Assembly: GCA_045119835.1 (NCBI GenBank)
Contig: JBGVED010000022.1
Span: 173,948-237,947 of the forward strand
DNA length: 64,000 nucleotides
From: CALVUJ01 sp045119835
GTDB lineage: Bacteria; Bacillota_I; Bacilli_A; RFN20; DUOF01
Reading direction: 5' to 3'
Shown in pieces: positions 47,973-57,400 of the stretch; positions within the stretch are counted from its first letter, which is position 1; every line of letters starts with the position of its first letter. Position numbers and translations under genes: made by a program. The notes under the pieces were generated by a model. That model was not told the origin of the DNA, did not search any database, and worked only from the letters and a program-made list of their open reading frames with translations.

Positions 47973-48746
47973 CTATCTATATTGTTCATTTAATATTTTA
48001 GTTAATTCGTCTGCTAATTTATTAGAAACATAATTGACATAATTGTCACTGCAAATATTTTTAAGTTCTTCTCCATTAGAAAAGAATCCTAATTCTAATA
48101 AAACACCTGTAGTACTTTTGTTAAGTGCATTTAATTCTCCTATATATCCTGTGTTTTGTTGACTTTCTCTTTGTCTTACCAATCCGTTATTTGCTATAGC
48201 ATTAGATAATCTATTTGCTACTATTTTACTTTGGTTATCGTTAGGATTATACATAGCGAAATATCCGTTAGCATTACTATCATAATAATTATGGTGTATT
48301 GATACATATAGATATGGATTAGATTTATTTGCTATTCTTCCAGCTGCATTTAAATCTTGTGATTTCATATCCGTAAATTGCAATTGTGCATTGACACCAT
48401 TAGCTCTAAGTGCTTCAACTAAAGCTTTGCCTTCTTTTAAATTAATATCATATTCATGAATATATGCGCCATGTGAATCTGAATGTATTTTTATATCTGT
48501 AGGTATATCTTTATAACGAATATCTACTTCGTTTAAATAAATACGTTTACCTGGTTTATTATCATATTCTCCGACTCTAATAACAACTTCACATGCTCTG
48601 TTGTTTACAACTTCAATAGCTTCTTCTATAGAGTATTTTATATATTGATCTTTTTGTTCGTAACAGTAACCAGCAGTTGTAAATAAAGCGGCCACTATTA
48701 ATAATGTCAATAATTTTTTAGCGTATTTAATCAATAAACTTAACAT
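47973..48746 (-). CDS. Membrane-anchored N-acetylmuramoyl-L-alanine amidase (Amidase_3)
   Basis: About 257 aa. The N-terminus has a hydrophobic signal/anchor (LLTLLIVAALFTTAGYCY), so it is exported or anchored outside the membrane. The amidase domain has IHSDSHGA (His), IHEYDINL (Glu), SIHHNYYD (His) and LLELGFFSN (catalytic Glu). Around residues 25-90 lies an extra domain (YSIEEAIEVVNNRACEVVIRVG). An upstream extension to 48794 crosses the promoter; ATG at 48746 follows GGGAGAG and is chosen. It differs strongly from the cytoplasmic endolysin at 39-40 kb. It may open the wall locally during infection or release. Confidence 0.8.
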   Translation of the reverse strand: MLSLLIKYAKKLLTLLIVAALFTTAGYCYEQKDQYIKYSIEEAIEVVNNRACEVVIRVGEYDNKPGKRIYLNEVDIRYKDIPTDIKIHSDSHGAYIHEYDINLKEGKALVEALRANGVNAQLQFTDMKSQDLNAAGRIANKSNPYLYVSIHHNYYDSNANGYFAMYNPNDNQSKIVANRLSNAIANNGLVRQRESQQNTGYIGELNALNKSTTGVLLELGFFSNGEELKNICSDNYVNYVSNKLADELTKILNEQYR

Positions 48747-48769
48747 TTGCAATCTCTCCCAATTTTTTC

Positions 48770-48793
48770 CTTTGTTTATAATATATACGTACA
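48770..48793 (-). promoter_or_regulatory. Promoter-like region with a single TACGTA
   Basis: Minus strand TTGTACGTATATATTATAA lies right after the sigma-gene terminator and before the membrane amidase. TACGTA is at 48791-48786, followed by AT-rich -10-like sequences. Similar context to the two doubled TACGTA sites. Confidence 0.45.
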
Positions 48794-48796
48794 ATA

Positions 48797-48825
48797 AATA
48801 AAAGTAGCAGGTTTTCTGCTACTTT
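48797..48825 (-). terminator. Rho-independent terminator of the sigma-like gene
   Basis: Minus strand stem AAAGTAGCAG/CTGCTACTTT with a 5-nt loop, then TTATTTATT. The TAG stop of the gene lies inside the stem. Confidence 0.75.
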
Positions 48826-49691
48826 GTTGTTTTATCTTTAGTTGTTCCCGATTTTCTCATTCTTTTTAATGATGAAGGATCTACATCGAAATGCTGACAC
48901 AATAGGGTTAGAGCTTCTCTTCTTTTACTATTTATAGAGCTTGTTTGTATTCCCATGGATTCAGCTATTTGTCTATCTGACCAATCTTCTAAATAATACT
49001 TAACAATGATTTTTCTTTGTAAAGGAGTTAAAAACAAAAAATCATTAGAACAGGTTTCCCCTAATACCCAAGATATATCAGGTAAGCCAGTTAAGGATTC
49101 ATAGTAACTGCTTTCTTGTTCTTCCATAATTAAAGCATCTTCCGAGCCGTTGATAAAATCTTCATACTGGAAATTTTTATATGGTATAGAAAGAGGATTC
49201 TTTATGTACGCTTTAATAAATCTAGCTACTTCATGTTTGTACACGTTGTACAAATAAGCACAAAAGTTTTTACCTATTTGTTTATATCTTCTAGCTACAT
49301 TTAAAAAGCATATATATAAATCATACACAATATCTTCTTCATTATTTACACCATATGTTTCTTTTATAAAATTAGATTTTTGATAAATATCTGATTTATA
49401 TGAATTAGGAGTCACTTTTCTATTTAGCATTCTACGCAAAATTTTATCATCCATGAATAATGATACAAAACTTTTTTGTTCCATATCATTAAAATCTATT
49501 TGATTGTGTTTTATTAATGCTAAATATTTTTTAAACAAAGGCGAAAATCTTTCTAACAATTCAAAAGCTGGGTTTACAGCTTGTTCTCTATCTTTTAAAA
49601 TTAAATAATTTTGATAGTTCAATACTAGTTCTTCAATTTCATTCCATTCACGTATTTCTTTTTCAGTTGGTTCCATTCGTTTTTTAGCCAT
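48819..49691 (-). CDS. Sigma-70-like RNA polymerase factor
   Basis: The 290-aa protein has a region 4 helix-turn-helix at residues ~221-265: LTPLQRKIIVKYYLEDWSDR then QIAESMGIQTSSINSKRREA. The N-terminal half (residues ~40-165) is helical and fits region 2 (PAFELLERFSPLFKKYLALI). It would direct host (or phage) RNA polymerase to phage promoters, probably for middle or late genes. It lies in the replication/regulation block just upstream of a TACGTA promoter. It follows the DUF1064-type gene by 13 bases. The basic C-terminal tail (SLKRMRKSGTTKDKTTK) may bind DNA. Confidence 0.75.
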   Translation of the reverse strand: MAKKRMEPTEKEIREWNEIEELVLNYQNYLILKDREQAVNPAFELLERFSPLFKKYLALIKHNQIDFNDMEQKSFVSLFMDDKILRRMLNRKVTPNSYKSDIYQKSNFIKETYGVNNEEDIVYDLYICFLNVARRYKQIGKNFCAYLYNVYKHEVARFIKAYIKNPLSIPYKNFQYEDFINGSEDALIMEEQESSYYESLTGLPDISWVLGETCSNDFLFLTPLQRKIIVKYYLEDWSDRQIAESMGIQTSSINSKRREALTLLCQHFDVDPSSLKRMRKSGTTKDKTTK

Positions 49692-49704
49692 TTAAAACAC
49701 TCCG

Positions 49705-50208
49705 TTATTTGATTTTTTGTTTCTTCATCTTTTTACTTTCATTGTACTCCATCCATTGTCCGTTATATTTTACTACACAATATAATCCGTTATATTGTGG
49801 ATACATGTAATTAAACATTTTTTCTTTTATTTTAAAATCTGTTGTCTTTTGACCTTTAACATCTATAACTCTAGTAGTACCATCTTTATAATGAACGATG
49901 AAATCAGATATATATTTTATAGCTTGAGTAGTGCAGCCAGGATTTTGTCTCTGTATTTTTTTAAAATCTTTATCACTGCCATTTATTCTTTTACCGTTTA
50001 CAATTAAAAACTTTTCTTGTAATATAAATTCATCTTGCATAGTGAAAGATAGTACATTGCCTCTTCTTTTTTCTTCTTTTAGATATTGATAATATCCAGC
50101 TTCTGTTTGTGAATCAAATACTATTCCATCTACTTCTGTTTTCTTATGATAATAGCGTCCCATCTCTTTACTTTTTTTGTTTGTTTTTGTTGCTTTCTTT
50201 TTTGCCAT
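49705..50208 (-). CDS. DUF1064-type endonuclease-like protein (167 aa)
   Basis: The core YYHKKTEVDGIVFDSQTEAG, then YISDFIVHYKDGTTRVIDVKG, then FKIKEKMFNYMYP is the pattern of the DUF1064 family, phage proteins with a PD-(D/E)xK-type fold. E (SQTEAG), D (ISDF) and DVKG (D, K) give a complete catalytic set. It probably nicks or cuts branched DNA in recombination or packaging. The frame extends to 50262, but ATG at 50208 follows AAGGGAG at good spacing and is preferred. The N-terminus is Lys-rich. It lies between the Cas4-like gene and the sigma-like gene. Confidence 0.75.
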   Translation of the reverse strand: MAKKKATKTNKKSKEMGRYYHKKTEVDGIVFDSQTEAGYYQYLKEEKRRGNVLSFTMQDEFILQEKFLIVNGKRINGSDKDFKKIQRQNPGCTTQAIKYISDFIVHYKDGTTRVIDVKGQKTTDFKIKEKMFNYMYPQYNGLYCVVKYNGQWMEYNESKKMKKQKIK

Positions 50209-50305
50209 CTTTTTTATCTCCCTTATTTTTATTAGAAGGTTTGACATCGGGTTCGAAACCAACTTCTTCGCTTATGTAAAATCCACCATTAGATCTTTGT
50301 GTCAA
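50168..50305 (-). CDS. Small Lys-rich ORF (45 aa), possible gene
   Basis: A TTG at 50305 lies 8 bases after GGAGG and opens a 45-codon frame beginning LTQRSNGGFYISEEVG (first residue read as Met) and ending in a Lys/Asn-rich tail. It overlaps the end of the Cas4-like gene and the start of the DUF1064 gene in other frames, filling the otherwise empty gap between them. No family is recognised. The ribosome binding site and gap-filling position support it; its short length and low-complexity tail argue for caution. Confidence 0.4.
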   Translation of the reverse strand: MTQRSNGGFYISEEVGFEPDVKPSNKNKGDKKDGKKESNKNKQKK

Positions 50306-51047
50306 ATTGACCGCCTCCATTTCTTTTGATTGTATCGCCTATCCATTTATCGCATATGCCTCTCATGTTACATGTGCTACAACTAAAACTATTTCTTGGG
50401 TAGATCAAATCTTGTTCTATACATGTCCCTATCGTTTCTATTATGTTATCAAGTCTTGCAAATTGATTACTAAATCTCATAGTATCTTTTTCAGCTCCGC
50501 TTCTGAAACTATGATAAGTGATAACATGTTGAATATCTGGTATTAATTCATTTAATGCATAGGCGTCTATAGTATGTTTTAAATTCATATCTAGCACATA
50601 TGATTCAGGTAGTCTATCTGAAAAACTTATTATAATTGTTGTATAAAAATCATCTTGTTTTATAATAGGATCTAAAGACCCTGTTAAAATATGTTTACTT
50701 CCTTCTGGAGAAATGGTATATGTAATATTAGTATCTAATAATTCAAGTCCAGGACGGTTAAAAAATTCTATCATTCTAAATAAATAACCCCAGCCTTGAA
50801 CACATTGTTTGGGTAAAATAATATGTTGATTTTCCATACATATCTTATCCCACATTTTTTTTATATATTTTTCTTGATTGAATGGTCCTAATAAATTAAC
50901 ATTCGCTAATCTATTGAGGTATTGATCGGCAACATAATGTAAAAATTTATTATAAGTATCTTTTTGTAAGTTCTGTCCATTTGATTCTAATTTATAATAG
51001 AGAGGACATTTAATATAATTAAGAAAATCTTTTTCTGTAATTTTCAC
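50289..51047 (-). CDS. Cas4/AddB-like Fe-S protein with degenerate nuclease site
   Basis: The 252-aa protein has a first Cys in YIKCPLYYKL (residue ~14 from the chosen start) and a C-terminal triplet in CSTCNMRGICDKW, the four-Cys Fe-S arrangement of Cas4/AddB-type PD-(D/E)xK proteins. The expected core 'G.lD.i...D.K' begins as LTGSLDPII but continues IIISFSDRL, without a clear (D/E)xK, so the nuclease may be inactive. The GTG at 51047 follows AGGAG with a 7-base spacer; an extension to 51074 would overlap the upstream gene and is rejected. It may bind DNA ends for recombination or replication. Confidence 0.65.
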   Translation of the reverse strand: MKITEKDFLNYIKCPLYYKLESNGQNLQKDTYNKFLHYVADQYLNRLANVNLLGPFNQEKYIKKMWDKICMENQHIILPKQCVQGWGYLFRMIEFFNRPGLELLDTNITYTISPEGSKHILTGSLDPIIKQDDFYTTIIISFSDRLPESYVLDMNLKHTIDAYALNELIPDIQHVITYHSFRSGAEKDTMRFSNQFARLDNIIETIGTCIEQDLIYPRNSFSCSTCNMRGICDKWIGDTIKRNGGGQFDTKI

Positions 51048-51051
51048 TATA

Positions 51052-51366
51052 TCACTCCTGAAACTTAAATTCATATAAAGATATATCTAATTCTTTATTG
51101 TATCTGGCTATAGTGCCTTGAAATTTATTCATTATCTGTTTATATATATTGTCATCCATATAAAGTTCTATATCGAAAGCTTTTACATATATATCTTCAA
51201 AAACTCTACCTTCTTCAACATAAAATTTCTCAACATTGAAATTATCTAAATTGTCAGATAAATAATTGATTAGATCCGTAGGTCTAGTTGTACGCCAATA
51301 TGATAGATTGTCACATTTGATTTTTATAGAATTATTTCGTTTGATAAGACTAAAAAGTTCAACCAT
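51052..51366 (-). CDS. Unknown small protein (104 aa)
   Basis: ATG follows an AGGTAGGT stretch. The protein is alternating strand/helix (NSIKIKCDNLSYWRTTRPTD, FNVEKFYVEEGRVFEDIYV) and slightly acidic, with no Cys cluster, membrane segment or known motif. It is the first gene after the tape-measure terminator, and its TGA lies in the ribosome binding region of the Cas4-like gene. The two are therefore coupled and may act together. Confidence 0.6.
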   Translation of the reverse strand: MVELFSLIKRNNSIKIKCDNLSYWRTTRPTDLINYLSDNLDNFNVEKFYVEEGRVFEDIYVKAFDIELYMDDNIYKQIMNKFQGTIARYNKELDISLYEFKFQE

Positions 51367-51408
51367 AAATATTACCTACCTATATATCGTTTTACTCCTA
51401 CTATATGT

Positions 51409-51437
51409 AAAAAATATAGGAGCCGGAGCTCCTATAT
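51409..51437 (-). terminator. Rho-independent terminator of the tape-measure-like gene
   Basis: Minus strand 10-bp stem ATATAGGAGC/GCTCCTATAT with a TCCG loop, followed by TTTTTT. The gene's TAG stop is inside the stem. Confidence 0.85.
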
Positions 51438-54400
51438 AAAATTAGAGATTAAATTTTGTATTCCATTATGTATAGAATTAGATCCATACTCAACTCTTTC
51501 TTCTATAGACTGTTTCATATCTGCGGTTAACCAGAATCCAGGAGCACTTGTTTTTTCTATTGATACATTGGACAGCCTAACTCCTAAACCTTTAAGTTCT
51601 GCTTTTAATCTTAAAGTAGAATTGAAACTTAGACTTTTACTATCATAATTATCTATGTCTGGAGCTAATTGATATGCAGCTTTAGCTTTTTCAGATTCAT
51701 AGAAGCCAAAGTCTGCTAATAGCATACCTTCATTTTGTATTGTTTTCATTTTAACGTGTTTTAAATTTATATTAGGTTTCCATCCTCTCCAACCTACACT
51801 TGGTAATTTATGATTTTTAAAGTATCTTCTATTACTTTTTACGTCTTCCATTTCCATACCCCAAGCTGCTTGAAGTGGACGTTTTAGATAGTCAGGAACT
51901 TCTTTTAATATTTTTTCACGTTCTGATTCATCTGTCTCTTCCATAAACGCTTGGAAATAATCTTTATATTGATCAGGAATTGCGGCTAATATTTCATCCT
52001 TTGTAGCCCCAGGACTCAATCCATATATCGTAGATTCCATGGCTTTTTTATAAGCAACTGCGGCTTTAGTGTATTTGCCGCCAGTAAACATTTGATTTCC
52101 ACGTTGAGTTAATGCTTCTATTTCTGCGTCTATTTTAGATGCTCTAGATTTATAGCCTATCTCGTTTTCATTATATTTTCTTAATAATTTTTTTCTTTTC
52201 TTTTTAAGTTTTTCTATACGTTCTTTGTTCTTATCTATCTCTTTGAATACAGCTCTTATATTTGTTTTTTCATGAGCAAGAGCTTTAGATGCAGCTGCTT
52301 CATATAAACCTTTGTATTTGATGTATTCTAATCTATCAAAGTATTCATCAAGTGCAACTTTCTTTCTAAATTCTTCTGGCTGCCATTTGCCAAACATTTT
52401 GTCTTTATCAAAACGATCGTTTTTAATTGCAGATACTCCTAATCCTATACCTGCACTTATTAAAGCAACTGTTTTAGAATCTAAATATTTTCCTAAGTAC
52501 TCTGTATATTCGCCAAGTTTTAATTTATCATATAAATCTATTCCTGCTAAAGCAAATGAACTTGCTGCCTTTAAAGGATTATCTGCATTAGCAAATCCCC
52601 ATGCTATAGTACCAATAATGTTACCGTATCTAGCGCCTTGATTCCATGCTCCAAGAACTTGGTTTCCTGCGCCTGTTCTACCGCTTCCTAATCTTAACCC
52701 CCAGTTAATTGTTCCTGCTAACATTGCTGAAGGGTCCAAAGTAGCTAACATGGTTCCACTGGCAAACTTCGTAAGCCAACGGCTATCGCTTTGCATTACT
52801 TTATTAAAATGGAAATCTCCATATGCTGTAGCCAAAATTCTTTTGAACATAGATTGTCCCATGGTCTCACTTAGCATAGGTTTAACGAATCCTTCTATTG
52901 GATGATCCCATGTTTGGAAGTTAGCTCCGTATACTTGCTCTGATCTATATGATTCTAATGCTGTTTCTATATGCATTAACTTATTATGGAAAATTGGTAT
53001 ACGAGCATGGGCTATAAATTCTTGAACTCCGCCCCAAAATTCTTGTTTAGCAGTTACTGTTGCCAATTGACCTATGGATGAAGTATCCATATGATCTCTA
53101 TCTGCAACACCCATATCCATTAATTTCTTATTGATATTTTCTGTTCCAGAGAATATTGCAGCATTACGAATAACGCCTTGTTCATGATCATTAATAACAT
53201 CATCTGTAGTACGATAAGTTATTTTTTGTCCTGGAGAAATAAAATCATTAAGTTCTCCACCATAATTCTGATTAAACTTTATACCGGCCATTGTAAGTAC
53301 TTGATTATTAACAAGGACAACTTTGCCGTCACTAGTTATTTCCTTTACAACGCCTGTTTCATATTCAGTATTTGTATGTAGATATTGATACTCATAAAAC
53401 TCATGAGCACCTCTCATACGTTTAGTACGAGCTTCTATTTCTTTCATCTCTTCTAATAATTCGGGATCGGTAGTATTATGTTTAACAATATTATGCCATA
53501 TTTTATACTCTTGAGAGTTAGGAGCAACATCGGCTAATATTTTAAATCTATCAAAACTTCCATAACCATCTGTAGCATACTCATCAGGATGTAATTCATT
53601 TAGTGATTCATATCCTTTACCAGGAAGTCTCATTTCTCCTTTGGTTAATTTGTTAAATGGATTTCCTACTTGTAAATAATCAGGTAGCCAATCTGCAACA
53701 TTGTTTCTCAATGGGTTATAATCTACTCTAGATTTATCAGATGAAGGGAAGAAACGTCTAGCGATTTCCATAGGTCCTCCACCTAAACCACCTATACCTG
53801 CATCCCAGAATCCTTTAGTGAATGACATATAAGAACCTGCATTTTCATATCTAAAAGTAAATTCATCACTACCAAAAGCAGTATCTCCTAAGAAACCATA
53901 AATACCAGACAATTGTTTAATAGAATGTTTTGCATCTCTTAGATGATCCATTGCTATATTTTTGTCTACTAATTCATGAGTATATTTACTTTCATAATAA
54001 TCAGACATACGAGTATTGTATTGATTTATTAGATTATTATAAACATAAGTACCTTCTGATGAAGAATCAGGAGAAGCAGAGTTTACTGTACCAACTCTTG
54101 CTTTTTCCATAGCTCTATTTTTTATTCCAGCATTTATATTATCAACTATACCTTTTCCAATAGAATTATTTTCTTTAAATACTTCTCCTAAAAAACCTGC
54201 TCCCATACTATTTAAAGCTTTTGTAAATCTATTAGCAAATACATAATTGCCTCCGCCATACTGCTGTCCACCTGGTCCAACCATTGGCTCTGTAAATGTA
54301 GGAACTTGATATTCTCCGACATTAGATAATGTACTCATATAATTTAAACCTTTAACATTACCATTTGTAATTATAAGTTCATTATCTGTAGGAGCGCCAT

Positions 54401-57400
54401 AAGGAACGTATGTTGCATTTCTTATATCTGTTCCATTAATAACTAATAAGTCATCATTATTAGCCTCACCTTTTTTTCTACGTGCTTTTGCTTTTGTTCT
54501 TTCATTTATATTTTTAAGTAATTGTTTAGCGTCATGTCCTTTGCCTGTAAGCCTTCTTCTTACTTCAGGAAGCATTATTTGAGGTTTAATAACTTCTCCT
54601 ATTGTAGGGTTAAGTATTGCTCCCCAAGGTGTGCCCTCACTAAACATTTTACCTGTTAATGGAGTAGGCGCATCATCCATATGTTTTTTCTCTAGCCAGT
54701 ATGGATCCATTAAATATCTAATTGTACTAAATGGATGTGTTGGTGTAGGAACTATACTATGAGCCCATTTTTCTTTGTTTCCACCATATAACCATTCGTC
54801 TCTATAATCAGAATGGATACGTCTTAAATAGTTTGGTTGGAAGAATGTGATATCTCCTCCACGGAATTCAGATGCTGAACCAAATGACCAGAATCTAGAT
54901 TTACGTACAGGACTGTATCCATCGGCGTACCATTCCCTACGTTCTTCTGCAGTTTGGAAATCTGTACTTCCTGTCCAGTACTCACCTATAACAGATGTTG
55001 TTTTAAAGTCATCTATTGCTTGACCAAGATTCATATCTCCTATGCCAATATTGTATAAAAGCTTACGAGCTCCTATATCAAAATTAGCTAAAGTATTTGC
55101 AGCCGCTCCTGTTATACCCACACCGGTTAAATCTTGAGATAAGTCATTTAAATAATCAAAAGCGGTGTATGCCATCATTACAGGTAATACACGTTTTGTT
55201 AATATACTAGTCATTGCATTTAAAGGAGAGCTTAAAGATTTATAAGATAGACCTAAACCTGAATCTTCAACTCCCATAGATAGTCTATTGATCATATATT
55301 GAGTAGCAATAGATACCATAGACATATTTTCTATATTGTCTCCACCACCATTAAACTCTTTAAATGCAGCTTTTAATTTTGTAGCATTATTAATATCTGA
55401 TAGAGATTCCATTGCCCAATTAGATCTAGGTACGAATTCATATATATCATATTCTGATGCATAATGTTCATTAGCATTACTTACATTTCCTTTATGCATT
55501 ACACCAAAATCTGCTTTAAAGTTTTCCATATCTTTTAAAACAGTTTGTTTTATCATAGGTGTAGAGTCTAACTCTCTATAATACATATCCAATAAACTAC
55601 CATTACTAAATAAAGACACAACTCTTGAAGATAGTTCATGGCCTGCCATAGAAGCGTCTTCGAATTTTTGCCAATTATATAAATTAGATATTGCACTTGC
55701 TTGCTGCGCTGTTAAATTTATATTTCCAAGTTCAGAAGTAATACTGGCATCGGAAAGAACTTCTTTTAATGCTTCTACTTTAAAAATACCTTGAATATTT
55801 AAAACATTCGTTTCTGCCATTTCTATATCTAGAATTGGTATTTTTTTAGAAGTACTAGATTCTATCCATACCTTTTTCATTGTTTGATCTGAATTTCTTA
55901 AATATTCAGCAATTAGTTCAGATATACCTTCGGTTGCAAAATTTCCGCTCTCTTCAGTTAAGAAGTCAAAAGCAGCATCAATATCTTGATCTAATATTAA
56001 TTGTAATAGACTTTGTGAACGTAACAAATGTTCACTGACTTCTATTCCAGTTTCCTTATCTTTTTTTATTAGATTTTCTACAACTTCAAGAATATCTGCT
56101 ACAGTATCTTGAGATACTACATTAGAAGTTGCTTGTCTACGATATAGACTATTTAATAGTCTATTATCTTCATGCATACGACGTATTGCTTCAGATCTAG
56201 ATATACCCATTTGTTCTGATATATATTTTACTCTTTCTTCTATAGTACCAGAACGCATTAATACATCTTGTTCTCTATCTAAAATATTTCTTTCCCAATC
56301 ATCATCCGTAAATTTAGTAAAGAACTGTTTTATACGATTAAAGATATTACTTTTACCATCTTGATTCCAATCTAATTTTTCTGCTAACCAATTTCTAGTT
56401 GCTAAAGGTTCTGTTCTACCAGATCCTAAAGAACGTCTGATAACTCCAGAGAAAGTACCATGAGTTAATCCTACAGCCATTCCTTTTGCTAGTTCTTCTA
56501 GTTCTCCCGTTTCATCATTGATTCTATATAGAGTATCACCAATAGCTGTTTTAAAGGTAGTGGTTACATTATCTACAGAGTCTTTATCGTATTTAGACAT
56601 TATAGATCTAAAACCACTTCTATGATATCTAATCGTTGGAGCGTCTAATATTGTTTTAATATCTATACCTTTTGTTAATATTTTTCCAGGAAGTAAGCTA
56701 TTAAACTTTTGATGCCAAGACTCAAACAAATTCATCGATTCTGTTATATCAAAGAATTCAGATGTACCATCTTTATTTTTTCTAACTCTCAAATATTTAT
56801 CAAAGATAGTGTCTCCAGAAATTTCTCCTTTTAAATACGCTTGTCTTATTTCTTCAAGTGAATTAACTCTTGTTGGTTTACCAATTCTTCTATTTATAGG
56901 CTTATCAAAATCTGTTATGTCTATATCGCCAAAAGCCTGCTTCATTGTATCTGTATCTTTAAAGATATCATCAAGAGTTGCAGCTCTTGAGCCAAAAAAT
57001 TCATCTAAGTGTTCAATACCGAAAACTCTGCCTATTCTATTAATAAGCGTATTTTGTCTTGAATTTTTTTGAATAACATATTCTTTAGCTTTTTTATTTA
57101 TCGCTTGTTCTGCTTTTTCTAATTGCTCTAAATAAGTTTTCTTATTAGAAGCTCTTTCGGAATAGGCTTCCGAAGCCGTTATGATTATTTCTCTGGCGTC
57201 TTTTTCGTTCATCTTCATAGATTCTATTGTCTTTTGTAAAAAGCTTAAATCAAGTTCTTTATTGGCTATACTTTCTTGAACATAGTCCATTTTTTTTCTT
57301 GTGCCATCAACTATTTGTTTTATTTGTTGTTCACTATATTTGTCTTTGAATTGATTTGCAAATCTTTTTATAACCTCATTGAATGTATCTTCATCATATT

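Noticed and set aside
54902..54907. Another TACGTA word
   Set aside because: Inside the tape-measure-like gene, single copy and without a promoter-like context.
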